A DNA stretch of 64,000 bases from Brasenia schreberi (Eukaryota > Streptophyta > Magnoliopsida > Nymphaeales > Cabombaceae), in assembly GCA_036023115.1 (NCBI GenBank), contig JAYKKT010000073.1, positions 19,143,001 to 19,207,000 on the forward strand, given 5' to 3'. Position numbers and translations under genes: made by a program. This document shows, one piece after another, positions 24,536-37,469 of this stretch. The notes beneath the pieces were generated by a model. That model was given only the letters and a program-made list of their open reading frames with translations, was not told where the DNA came from and did no database searches. Position 1 is the stretch's first letter, and every line of letters starts with the position of its first letter.

Positions 24536-26543
24536 ATGGTCGAAATCGCGATGCATATGTCTGCGATGTCACCGTCGCCCTTCCAGATCCCGCACAGCTC
24601 TACCGTGCCGAGATCGACTCCAATTCCTATTCAATCCCAACTACCGTCCGGCCTCTCTGCATCGTCTCTCTCCCTCGGCCTCCTTCCTCTCCCTCCGCCC
24701 TCTTCGTCTTCTCACCACCGTTCCGCAGACCGCATGACTGACGTTGAGCCGCTCTCTGTGGCGCAACCCCTACTAGAGCCCTCCGTGCCAACTGCAACGC
24801 CCGTTTCGCCGCTGCCAAAAATCAAGCTCTCGGAAATCGCACCCTATGATGGGTCTCCAACGTCCGCGTATAACAGGGCGGTGGAGGTTCTCTCGACGTC
24901 GTTGGTGAAGCACAACGCGGCCGTGATCGTCCTGGGAAGTGACGATTCTGCTCTGTTGAAGTGCGCGTTGGAGTCCGGAAAGATGTATTTCAAGATGCGA
25001 GCGCAAACGGGAGGCTGTTTGTCCAAGAATACCCGCTCTAGCATTTATATGTATAGGGCTGGGAGGTAGGGTTCCTGTTTCTTTCTTGGTCTCACTTTTC
25101 GTCTCCTCTTGTTATATTATTTGGTGGTGATTTAATGCTGGGAATATCGTCCGTCTGTTTTTCTATCGATTTGGTTCGTATTTTCTTTGCTTGTATTCGT
25201 TCTCATGAACTGCTCACGTTAGGGATTTCTCTCTGAAGTGTGATGTAAAGTTGATTGTATGATTAAAACGAGTGAGACATCCGGAACCCATCGGTGGGAA
25301 CAGCATGACGACTAAGAATTGAAAAAAAACATTTACAGGAAAATATTAAACTGTGCTGTATCCCACGAAGGGTTGGACTCCATAACAAGATTTTCGTATT
25401 ATTATGGTGCATTTTGGCTTTCTTGTTATAATAGAGACAGGATGAGATGGAAGTTCCCCGATTTAGGTACTTGTTTACAGATTGGTTAATTTTTCTTCTA
25501 GACAAGATATGAATATGGAACTCCTTTTGTTTACCTTCTCTAAATCTTATTTAGAACCTTTACATTGTTCATTTTCCACTTTGCACTACGATGCATGATG
25601 AAACAATCGTTGGCATCTTTAACAGACATGCGTTCTTTTATGCTTTCTGCAATCGGTTGATGCCAGTGTGCAAGGTACTTGCTTTTGCGTCTCCCTAAGT
25701 GCTATTATATTCTAGGGCGCTTGAAGAGGGGGATTCTTCACCGGCATGTTTAGGAGAGGCTTTCAGATGCATGGGGAAGGCATCTCGAGCAGCACTTTGT
25801 GCGATAGCTAGGAATCTACGTCTTCGGAGCGAGTAATAGCGGTTTCATTCTTGGAGCTGATGTTCCTTCCCGTTTACTCTCTTGGAATACTAGCGGCCTT
25901 TTGTGTTAAACTTTGAATTGCTGTTTGCAGCGTATTCAATCATTTACTCGATGATACACCATTGCCGGCTAATGAGGCTTCTTCATCGGTGTTAGTTGCT
26001 ACTTATTCTTACACTTCATCGCAGAATGGGAAAGGTGTCATAGGAGGAAAGTCTGTGACGAACTGTGAAGTTGAAAAAGGACTGCTCACATTGATTGCTT
26101 CTGACAACCCAGGGCTTCAGGTGATATACTAGCTTCTAAGTCTTTAACAGCAACCCAAATGACGCATGCTGAATGCATGTCCAATTTTAGTTGTTGCATC
26201 ACAGTAATAGTTTCTAAGAAATAAGTTGACATGTATGCTGCGACTGTGGAATCCGTAGTGATAAATACTTGTCTTAATGTATATACTTCAGAACTAGTCG
26301 CAGTGTCATCCTCAGATAATTGTTGTCAGCCATTTCTTCTATAGGTTCGTGACCCAAATGGACGCTGGTACCTAGCAGACGGTGGTTTGGGACCTGGGGA
26401 CTTGGTGCTTCTTACAGGAAGAGCGCTTAGTCATACCACAGCTGGATTGAAACACGCTGCTTCATATAGGACCATGCCTGAATATGTTGCTGCGTCCATA
26501 ACTGCGGGCAGGTTTGCTCTCCCTCCCCCCCCACCCCCACCCC

Positions 26544-26613
<70 letters not shown>

Positions 26614-29600
26614 GTAATGTGCATGCAGGTGTGTGTGTCGTGTGTGAACCATCAAACCAAATCCTTTTCGACATAGTTGAGTCAGCTGCATAGATTCATC
26701 TAACCAAATCTCTTTTGCACACTGAGTTGGTGCAGCTGCATAGATTCTTAGTTCCTATTATGATCTATTTTGGGTCGTACAAGCATTCCACTCTGAAAGA
26801 GCTAGATGATAATTTTATGGTTTCTTTTCAACACTTTGTTTTTTCCTTCATGCTTGCATTTCTTGTGGTGAGCATTATCTGACTGCACTTGAGCTCCATT
26901 TGGCTCTCTTCAAACGACCAGGCTTGCGTTAATCAAGCTCTGTAAGTGTCACGCCAACCTTTTCCCTTGCAGTCTTACCCTGGTTTTCCTCTGTGTGGTC
27001 ACTCAACAACATCAACACTTTTATTTACTTTTGGGATAGACATCTTTTATGCATGCCAATGATTTATTGTCAAAGTACTTAGTTTTATATGATGTGGTCT
27101 TACATCTACCTTATACCTTACGCCCTCTAATTTGAATGGGATGACAAAGAACACTTTCTGCAGCTCTCCATTCAGACCAACCTATATTAATAAATTATGT
27201 GTGACAACTCCAATCCTCTTATCATGCCATAATGTTAGCCCTAAATATTTATTATGTATTCTGGTTTCCACTCTTTTTCTTGTATCTTCTGTATTGCCTG
27301 TCATATTAATAAATTACTAGGCCTGAATCTTTTTACTAATAAGTTGAAACTTGAAAGCGCTTAGCTTCTGGTGTTTCTTCCTACAGCATGACATTGCTAT
27401 TTGATTCATTGTCTCATATCACCTCTTCCATCCTCTTATCTGCAAACACTTCATTCTCTGCAAATAAGAAAAACTAAAGTACCTCATAGAAAAACTCAAT
27501 TACACTATATGGTTCATTTTACTCTAACTGTTGCTTCATCATATTTATCCTCTGGTTGATGACCATAACATAAATTTAATTTCTTAGGGACAGTAACATG
27601 CACCATTAGAAAATACTGGAGAAAATACTAAGCAGTGTTGTCTGTACCGTATCATAACATGTATCGTTTTTCTCCATGAGGCAAGTGTGTTGTATTGTAA
27701 ACTTTTTAAAAATAAAAATAGAGAAAATCAAGAAAATTCTAAACAATTCTTATTAATGAGACCGAGATTAAGAATGCGAACCTCTTCATGACATCTCAAT
27801 TTATCTTCTTGAATCTTAATAAACTTGAAAATAAAAGCACTTCATAAATCGTCATATGCCATAAATTCATCAAAAATATATCCATTCACTTCATATATTG
27901 TCATTCAAACAAAAATGAATAACGTAAGTAGATAGAAAATAAATATGAAAAAAAAGATATACCACAAGGAAACTGCCACTGTCGGAGTGATTGTGCCGTC
28001 AGGGGTGGACCATCAAAGATGCTTCTTCCTAGCCGGAAATCTTGCAGCCATGTAGCACCCAAGCAGAAAGCTCAAAACCACACAAAAATCATAGTGAAAA
28101 CTTGGAAATTTGGGTGGTCTTTATAATTCAGGGGCATATCGCTCGTATCGCACGATACGGGCAGGGACAATGTGCACACAACTCTTGTCTCGTATCATGA
28201 TTTCTCATGATACAATATGGGGCGATAATCATAACACTATTACTAAGTAACATTTGTAAGTCCTTGTCTGTAAAGATCCTTACTGCATCTTCTTGCTCTC
28301 CTTTAATGACTTTAAGATTATTAACGGCTTTGCAAGCCAGCTCCTAATATTTTCCATATTTTTGGTCGGATTGCAACCTGGTCACCATGGATTTTAAGGT
28401 TTCACTAGTAACCTTCATGTTTGACTTCTTTGTATCCTCCAGGTTCTCATGCTTTGAGCTGGTTAACTCCCCAAAAAGTGATTTTAATTTCCTTGCTTAA
28501 TTTAAATAGCTTGTAAAATTAACTTTTACTTGTCTTGCTATCCTTTTTCTGTGAGTTCCACTCCTTTTCCTTCTTGATTAACGTAACATGCATTTTTCTC
28601 CATTCTCAAACTCTGCCCATGTAAGGGATCACCCTTGCATGGCCGGTCCCAAGTCTGGATAAAGGAGGAGGATTGCGATAGGCTTCCGATAGCCAGCGTA
28701 AAACTTTGTCGTACTTGTTTACCATGAATTCTACAAATTATGGTAGGGCTATGTAGAAACAAAGAATCTATGTAGCGGACCCCATCTAGTATGGGAAAAG
28801 GCTTAGTTGTTGTTGTATATTCTTCTCTCATTTATATTGATGTTCTTACTTTAATCCTATAGTTTCTCTTTTTACTTCTTTTGTTGTCCCTTATTTCTCA
28901 AAATTTTATAGTTTCTGTTTTTCCTAGAACATCCTTGCAAGTAATCAGACACCCTTCTCTTTTGCTGAAGGGTCTTAGTTTTTTTTGGCTTGTAAAATCT
29001 GATATGCATAAAAAGAGAATGTATGATGTCGATTTCATGTTTTTTTGGCATTGCAAGAACATTTCTATGATTTCTTTTTCGATAAGGCAAACATTATGGA
29101 GCATGAGTATATCTTACTTGAATACACAATATGTTTTCCATAAATTATATGATATTAATATTAATATAAAGGAATGAATGCTTTAAAGACCTTCTTTGTA
29201 TTCATTGCAATATGTTACATTTTCAGAATTAAGAAAGTAGTACATTGAAACAACGAAGTATCAAATCATTCAAGTGAATCAGTGACTACAACATACCTGA
29301 ATCCATTACTATTCCTTCCTTTTATCACCGCAGGACTTCTTTATTGTTCAGACTCATGCCACAGAGCAATGCCATACTTGATTGTTCTCCCATAGCAGCT
29401 GCTGGACATGTAACACCGCGAAACTTTGTGCCGATAAGCGTGAGCCAGTTTATGGATGATTTATCTACTGAAGAGATGACAATTGTCAATTGTGTTGAGA
29501 ATAATTACGTGAGTTCCATTCAGAGCTTGAGAATATTTAGTCAATTAGTTTTATACAACAACTAAGCCTTTTCCCATAGTTTTATCTCGTTACATATTTT

Positions 29601-32600
29601 AATGCATGTGTGTGCTTAAATTTGTTGATGAGCGGAATGCATAGACGTGATAAGAAGCCATTAGCTAGTAGCTACTTGGTCCTTGTTCTTATGATGCCAC
29701 TATGGCTCCTATGTGTTCTTATTAGTGTTTTTCTAACATTAGTTTTTTAGGAACAAGAAGGTCAATGGCGGAAGGTGAGCAACTCTTTTTGCACCTACGA
29801 TGCGATGTGTGAGGAAAGTGTCATATGGTATCAGTACATGCTTAATATGACCCTTGCTTAAAGTTGGTTAGAAAAACTAATTGACTTTGAATAAGTTTTA
29901 CTTTTTTGTTGACACATGCAAACACAAGGAAAGAGAATCAGCTTGCAATATAGTTTGTCAAATTGATGAGGTACTTTATTGATAAGACTAATAGAGTATC
30001 CTGATGTTTTTTATTTTTCAAATGCAGGAGGTGCAAAATACTGTTAACATGCTGCCCTCATTGAGAAGTGTTCTCTCAGATCCATTCTCGTAAGAGACAT
30101 CTCAATGTTCCAACTTTGTTCTAATGATGTTGCTTGTTGTGATTCTCAGCAGCTATTCCCTGTTTGTGTAGGAACCTCATGAACTCTTTTGCTAAAGAGC
30201 TGACAAATGACCAGCTTTGCATCAAGTTTTCTGTTTGAAATTTGTACAGTAGACGTTGGGATTAACTATATAAAGCTTAGCAAAAAGATATATTGCAATG
30301 ACACTTAAAAATATTCTTCTTTCAAGGGGAAGTAAGAGTTTGGTATTCAGAATAGACTCATCTCACATGCATTGCATAATAAATCTGACTGTAAGGTTGA
30401 TCTGTCCATGATAAATGGACACATCCAAACAGAAAACTCCACATGCATTGCCTTTTAGCTCCACGAATAATATATTTCACGATAGTGTGATACACCCTTG
30501 TACTGCATGATATTACCGATGTGCACTATGTTGGGGTTTATTGATGGTGAGCAGTATCCGAACAGTAACGAAATGCACTGGTGATAAAAAACTTGTCCTC
30601 AACTTGGTAGAAAATGCTAAGCCCGTAATTGCAATCCAGCCTACTTGAAAGGGTTAAATCGTTCATACATTATAAGTAACAGTCATGCATCAGGGGTTTT
30701 CTTGGAGCTGTAAATGTGTGGAATACAAAGCAAACCATAACAAGAAAAATGTGTATTATGGGTCAGGGAACAGAACTATTTTACTGTCAGAAAGAACATT
30801 TTCATGTAAACCACTTCTCGGTTGCTCCTATTCTTTTCTTGTGGAGCTGTCAATGGGCAAATTTAGTTATTTTCTAAAGGTGTTACTGATTGTGTGCATT
30901 GTTACAGTGGTGCTTTCCTTGAAGACGCAATGGTTGTCTCATGTGGTCACTCGTTTGGGGGGATAACACTGAGAAAAGTTATTGATACGGTAAGTTTTCT
31001 GGGTTAAATTATTATACTTTTAAGTTGCAAGTGAATCAAAGCATTTTGTTGATTTTCATCAAAGAGTCTTGAAAACTTTTAGGTGAATAACTTTGTGCGA
31101 TTGAGGGATTAGTAAGGTAGTAAGGCTGCATTATTTTTGTTACTTAACAAACCAGTTATCTGGATTTAAAGTGTTTGTTTATGATGACATTCTGAACATT
31201 AGTATATGTGGCACTGCATATAATAATGCTGATTCCGTTCTTTTCCTGAATCACTGTGCTGGTTTAAGTGACTATGTAGCAGTTACGAAAGTTTCTGGTG
31301 CTTTATCTGTTCTCAAGTAGAACACGCTGATTATGTAATTAACAGTCCTGAGCAAGTGGATGAAGCCTTTATGTTCCTAGGATTACCCTTTGTCGAAGAC
31401 TCAATTGATTCATTAAATGAGCTTATTATGTAAATCAAACTTCAATTCTGAATCAGTTATAATGTGGTAGTTTTAGTTCACTTCTGAAAAAATCATGGTA
31501 GACTGAATCAAAGTAACATGATAAGATTTGAGCTATTTGCACCTTTTGCATTGGATGCTGATCTGGATCTGTACTTGCTTTAATTTGAAAAGGTAATTGT
31601 ACAATGTGAACCAAAATACGAATGTGCCTTTACATCTTGAGACTAAATTGAAAAGCTACAGTGATATCCTAGCCATATCGTGGGTTGGTCATCCAATTAC
31701 GCTTGTCATTTGTAGCTCTAGCCCTTCCTTATTTTCCCCATGATGTTCTTAACTGGAAGATGGGATCTTAGTGCTTTCTGTCATAACTTGCCAATCAGAA
31801 GATTCAGATCCTTCACTGGAGAAGGAAAATAAAACAGTAACTTTCTCTTATATGTAAGTCATCTGGGTGCAGTTGGGCTTGACAACATGGTCCGGTCCAA
31901 CAGGAAAGAGGCCACTGCTTTGGGTGCATAAAGTACAAGGGCAGTTCTACTGTGGGACCCTGACCCTGACCCTGAAAAGTGCTTTTTTAAATGGTTTAAT
32001 CTTCAACTTTCACAATGCAGTATACTTAATGGAAGCAGTTTTACATAGTGAAAGTATGGTTCCTTGGAAGCCTGAACTACAAGTGAAAATTCACCTGCTT
32101 TCAAAGTGAGCATGTAGCAGACGAATCTGAATCCATTTCGTGATGAATTTTGGTTCCCATATTCATGAAACGTGATCATAGAGGTTAGTGAATCAGGCAT
32201 TTTTGTGTGTTTGACTAAATGATTTATAATATTTGGGTAAGTTGAAAATAGTTAGTGGACCTTGTAGATTCTATATTTTAAGGGTAAATCATAAAATGTC
32301 AGGGATGTGGCTGTACATGCACGCATGCATTCATAACATATATGTACAAACATATATAAGCTGTCTACATACACATACCCACACATTTGTGTGCACACTT
32401 GTGCGTGACATGTGTGTGAACCTTCTGCTTTTCGCTCCTTTCTTGCTCTAGTATCCTCTCTAAAGTTGCCGTTGCCTGCTTCCTGCTCCTGTTTACTTTG
32501 TTTAGCTTCTCAAAGAATGATTATCTCCATTATCTATGAGTTTGTTCAATTGTTTCTGCATCCAAGATCCCAGCAACAATATCAGAACATTGCTTCAAAT

Positions 32601-34389
32601 ATCTTATTTTGGTTCCTATTGATGTCATTAAGCTAAAACTGCTCATCTTTATTTAGCTCATCTTGATGCTTGTGAAACTTTAATTCAAAAATATACTATT
32701 TGTTTTCAATACAGTCCTTGTGTTCGAAGCCTTTGTTTGATATTGATTTCCTGCTTTTTATAGTCCAGATGTACCATCTGTGGTGCAGAGATCGATGGTG
32801 GAACATTGATTCCAAATCATGGTATTTGCTTCTTCATTCAGAATGTTGGCTTTTTGTCTCAGAAATTGTGGCTGAAGTTATTGAGCTGTTGTGCAGCTTT
32901 GCGGGCAGCAGCTGCTGCTGTGAAGCATGAGGATGGCAGAAAGTTATTCCATAATGCAGCTGCCAGGAAGAGAAGAAAAGAAGTGGTTGAGCAGGTGGAT
33001 GCAGTCAAGAGACTAAATAAGGTGTCCTTTTCTGGAAAGCCCACAATTAGTTTGTTAAGAATTCCCTCTTTACCTTCTTTTTCTCCTTATACGTTATTTT
33101 GTATTTTCAGTTTTCTCTAATAATGTATAGTAGATGCCTGTTCTCTGACTGACAGGCTATAAATTTCTGTAGATTTCCATAAGCTTTACTTGGTCTGCTT
33201 AATATCTTTAAAGTTGGTTTATTTCCACTGCAGGGAGACGGAGACATAACTGCAGATGGGGAGCACTTTGGTATAAGGACGGCTCAGTATCCATTTTCCG
33301 TCAATGAGAAAGTGATAATTAAGGTCAGAATGTCATCTGTTTGTCAGGGGCTACTGGCACCTTGAATGGATTTGGTTTACAATGGAGCTTTTTTGTTTGC
33401 AGGGGAATAGGAGGACACCTGATAAGTTTGTAGGACGAGAAGCAGTGATCACCTCTCAATGTCTCAATGGCTGGTAAATCAACTAGCTGGTTGATCCTTT
33501 TTCTTCCTCAGTGATTTCTGCAAGTGTGGAACAACTTTTTCTTTCTGAAACATGGTTCTAAGCAACCGTATCGTTGCTGTCTGCTTTTCTTTGAGAAACT
33601 TGGACAGAATTTAATAGCTGACCTTTGCTTCCCACGTTACCAAGAGCCCAATATGTAGTGAAAAGACAGCAAGCTACACTTTAGGTTATACAGCAGGGGC
33701 TCCATGCTTGGAACTTTTCTGACTGACCATGTTTCTCAAAGTTGTTCAGAACTTTGAGAAAAGCAGTTTCAGAAAAGTTCTGAAATATTTTCCTCCTCCC
33801 GCGATCCCCTCCTGGAAACACTGTTGCCATCTCCAGTGTTACAAGTTGTCGTTTCGTATAATACTATAAGATATGTCTTATTGCTGTATCTGGGCTGGAA
33901 CCAGTACCATACGAAAGCCTGATTGTAATCACAAACTATCGTGTGAACAGGTTGAATTGTAAGACCACCACTACTTTTTTTTGCTTTTATAAACTTAATA
34001 AAAGGATATTCTTCTTTTGGGTATATTTTTAAGACTAATGGGTCTTTTTGCCAAATGAACATCAAATATGGGTCCTCTCTAGTGTATCCTTAGGTTGTCT
34101 TCGTTCTGGTTTTCTTCTTTTTCCAGTATGTGACTGCTCTTTAGTAACACACCCTTGCGTCTGGTTGATTGATCAGTATTGTAAAGACTATCAGATTCGA
34201 TGTCACATTTATGTGAAAACGTTATGTGTACAAGTTCATTGCATTTGTATTGGCTTTATTCTTTTAAGGTACCTCCTCAAGACCTTAGACAATGGCGAGA
34301 GCGTTCGACTGCAGTACAGGTCACTACAGAAGATCTCTACACCACAAGGTGGGCAACAATCTCAGCAGGTGGTTGAGAATGGCAGCTGA
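24536..34389 (+). CDS. PUB62: U-box protein of PUB62 type with oxygenase-like N-terminal half
   Basis: There are thirteen exons: 24536-25065, 25716-25832, 25931-26120, 26345-26511, 29334-29508, 29751-29774, 30028-30089, 30908-30989, 32764-32821, 32897-33021, 33234-33323, 33403-33473 and 34269-34389. All junctions are GT-AG and phases are continuous, giving 603 residues. Residues from about 95 to 390 resemble plant 2OG-Fe(II)-oxygenase-fold proteins (DPNGRWYLADGGLGPGDLV, LLTGRALSHTTAGLKHAA). Residues from about 422 to 500 form a U-box (FLEDAMVVSCGHSFGG, CTICGAEIDGGTLIPNH, ALRAAAAAVKHEDGRKLF). The C-terminus has a conserved VNEKVIIKGNRRTPDKFVG block. U-boxes recruit E2 enzymes, so an E3 ubiquitin ligase role is expected, but the substrate is unknown. 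The start is the first in-frame ATG. An out-of-frame ATG at 24529 opens a 70-codon overlapping frame. Exon 6 is only 24 nt. Intron 4 (2.8 kb) carries repeats. The PUB62 name is from memory of the family. Confidence 0.9.
26544..26609. repeat. (CT)n(AT)n compound microsatellite in intron 4
   Basis: Begins 33 bases after the 5' splice site of intron 4 of the PUB62-like gene and is preceded by a C-rich tract. Confidence 0.95.
28611..28817 (+). mobile_element. SINE-like element with RTE 3' end
   Basis: About 207 bp. The 5' module starts ctctgcccatgtaaggg and contains cacccttgcatggccggtc and cgtaaaactttgtcg. It is fused to the last 70 or so bases of the RTE LINE (ggaccccatctagtatggg type) with a gttgttgt tail. 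Same-family copies are at 47095-47300 and 63756-63964. It lies in sense orientation within intron 4 of the PUB62-like gene. Target duplications are not clear here. Confidence 0.8.
29555..29576 (-). mobile_element. Ultra-short RTE 3'-end insertion
   Basis: Only 22 bases (acaacaactaagccttttccca on + in two parts: acaacaactaag, then ccttttccca) match the extreme RTE 3' end. The flanks carry the 9-bp repeat tagttttat (29546-29554 and 29577-29585). It lies in intron 5 of the PUB62-like gene. Confidence 0.6.
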
Positions 34390-36411
34390 AAGAGTTAATG
34401 GCGAATGGAGGGTTTGTCTCATGAGACGTTGCTTCCCTGCAGAATCAAAGCCTGATGTAATCCTGACTGCTCAATCTATTTATCCATCCATAAGCTGGAT
34501 CTTGTACTCCATGATATTATGATTAGCAGGATACAGTCCGGTGTTTGAGCACCATCGCCCTACGGCAAAATGTGTACAAAAGGTCATAGTTTTCTTAATG
34601 CAAGTAGCCTAGCTAATCTAATCGTCGTTGCATTTCATATTCTGGTATGCTTTTATATTCTTAGAAAGGACGTGAGGGGGGATCGGAGGAGCAGCTTAGG
34701 AGCCTTGTGGACTCTTTTTATCATGTGATGTGGAAAATCTGTCTCTCTCTCTGTGATGCTGCCCAAACCAATTGACATGGATTTTGGACCAAATAGGTAA
34801 ATGGACCATTCAGTTATTAAAGCCTGACCCTAATGGGTTTGGATGAGGATTTGAACTGGAGTGCGTACAGGGATCTGCCTAAGTTCTCGGAGTTGAAACA
34901 GAGACCCAATTCATACTGACAAATAGGAAATGCTCCATAAACAACTTAACACTGAAATGCTTAAACCAAATCAAACCCCATTCGAACTGACATTTAATTA
35001 CTATTTTTTATTTACTGTACGGGAACAAAACCTACAAATTGCAAATTTGGACCACAACCCGATTCACAAAAATAAAGGCCATGCTGGAAGAAAAAGCGGC
35101 TCACTCAAGCTTATATGTTAGTTAAAAGATCATTAACCCTTGTTTTCCCCTCTTTCTTTAGGGAAGACATAGAAACTCACCGTATATAGTGTTCACAGAG
35201 GTTTCTTTTAGTACACAAACCTAAACTTGACCTGTACTGTGGCCAAATTGACCAGCAAAGTTCAATTTAAATTTTAAACCTAACTTGACCTGCAATAGAG
35301 AAGAAAACGGTCACGTTAACTCTTAACTATGGCTTGGGGACAATGATTTGGTGCAACATGAGAAATTTGGAGGTGGTGAATTGCCGAACTGGTTTTTATG
35401 CCTAAGAAGGCCTAGCTTTAGATTTTTTATTCAATCTTGTGCATCGTAGATTTGCAATAACATTTTCAACCTCAAATGGTCTTTTATATCTTTACTGTAA
35501 ATCAAGCTAGGAGTTGATCTTCAGAGAATATGTAGATAAGAGAGAGAGGAGCAGAATTAAGCTTTTCGGTTGACAGGTGAGCACAATAAGTTGAAAGTTT
35601 GAGTAGCTGCAGATCCTGTATTAGTTTTTTTACCCCGGTGGGGTTTTGCAGTTGTAAGGGCCTTTGGCAGCAAGACAGGCGTCAGCTACTAATCCAGTAA
35701 CCCGCTGCGCAAGCATATGGTCCTAACTCAGAGTCTTACACCAGCTGTTCCAATCCCTCAAAAGGTCGCTTCTCCAAGAAATTGAAAGGAAATAAAGAGT
35801 CTCATTTCGAATACTTCTACAATGACAATAGTTTCATTATTTGTAAAAGGAAAATTGGAAGTATCCAAAGTTTCCCACTCAATAAAAGTCCAGCTCCTGT
35901 ATAAGATGTTGGACAAAATAAGTGAACATTATCTTGACTTCTTTTGACAACGACAAGGTATAGAAATAAACCTTGTCTTAATTGTTACTGGTTCCAGCCC
36001 ACATAATCATGATTTTGAAGAGTAAGGCACCTACTAAAACACCTCAAAATCCAGCCAACAACAATGGCAAAGAGTACAGAGCAAGTCAGGAGATAAAACC
36101 AGATGACAATCCAAAAAAAAGAAAGAGATGAGCCAGTTGCCTTTGCCCATCATGCCCTTTTGTAGCCCTTTTAGCGAATCACACAACTGGCACATCCGAC
36201 GAAATGTCAGTCTTCAACCAAATGCTAAATCCATCAATAGTGAGTGAACAAATGCTGGGTAATTTGTTAATGTATTCTAAAGAAACTTGAAGAAAGTCTT
36301 CATATTTTCCAGGCGAATGTCTAGCATATAATAAGCTAGCAGTGAAAACAGAAACTACATACAACAGTCTAAAATATCAGCTGGTCCTATGCTATTTCTA
36401 GTGATATGCCA
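34390..36411. other. Intergenic, no supported gene
   Basis: The start is presumably the 3' UTR of the PUB62-like gene. The rest is AT-rich without recognisable protein or repeat structure. Confidence 0.35.
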
Positions 36412-36636
36412 TAGATTCCTTGCAATAGTAGGCATCAGAAATTCCGACACCTCCACAGATGACACAACGTCCCTGGAAAGAACCATAATTGCATTCATCA
36501 CAGACACGGACTGGTGTACAAGGGCGTACATAGAGTCACAGATTACACACTTGCCATCACACTTCTCACGCAGTCGGCCAATTGCAATTCCAGGCTTCTT
36601 TCGACATATTATAAGATAGGATGGTGCTTTAGCCAT
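36412..36636 (-). pseudogene. PHF5A: Truncated PHF5A / SF3b14b copy
   Basis: The - strand starts [20 protein letters not shown] and continues with [14 protein letters not shown], matching the N-terminus of the SF3b subunit PHF5A (Rds3), a small zinc protein of the U2 snRNP. One base is lost near 36531, after which the next frame reads [20 protein letters not shown], then [19 protein letters not shown]. Homology stops at about 36412, so the last third of the protein is missing. A zinc-ligand Cys in GRLCEKC is replaced by Arg. It has no introns. It is a decayed fragment, probably a retrocopy, although plant PHF5A genes may themselves lack coding introns. Confidence 0.85.
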
Positions 36637-37469
36637 GTCTCAAAGTGCTCTAGTTGACGGGAATCCCTGAGAGGCATTCATACAAATCACAAAAATGAAC
36701 AAAAATAAGCAAACTGACGTACAAACAATGACAGAAAAATCTATAAAGAATACGCTAACCATAAGTTTCACCAACAAAGCTCTGAATTCTATAAAGTTTG
36801 GAAATATTTTCATAAGAAGAAATGGCCTGATAAATACTACACTAAAAGTTTCGAGGAAACAATAAACGAGCCCTGTGTCATGTACATGACAGGGATGTGA
36901 AGATTCCGCCAGTGAATCATACACCGTGATGAAGTCAAATAAAATTGCAATAAGGAAAAACAGTGCACCAAGAACAAAAGGGTATATGTCAGGATGACAA
37001 AATAACTATAATCACTGAGCATCCAATACAATCCTCAAAAGTAGAGGTTAGTCAAACTAAATGATGAGGTAACGACTAGTTATCGTCTCAGCTGAAGCTG
37101 AAAAAAATTGGAAATACAAAAAAGGAACAGGGAAAAACATCTCCAATCCACAAAACACCCTCTTGAGCTAATAGTGGAACCACTGATAATTTGCATAAAA
37201 GAAAGCTGGACCTATTCTCTTAGATATTATTTCCAGGCTGACGGACCTTCAGTGCTTGAGAGCCAGAAGTGGGGAGAGAGATGAAGTCGAGAAGCCGGTA
37301 TTTTTATGACACAAAAGGAAATAAATATTGTTCTCCAAGAATTATTCTCAAACAAGATACAGATCGTTTCAGTGGGTTTATGTGTTCATGAAATAAATAA
37401 TTGCTAGTAATGTAAATCAAACTTACTCACAATTTGTCACACCTCAAACAAACTACCTAACCAAGTCAC
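36637..37469. other. Intergenic, nothing recognised
   Basis: AT-rich. The frames at 36640-36924 and 36837-37031 show no family motif. Confidence 0.3.
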
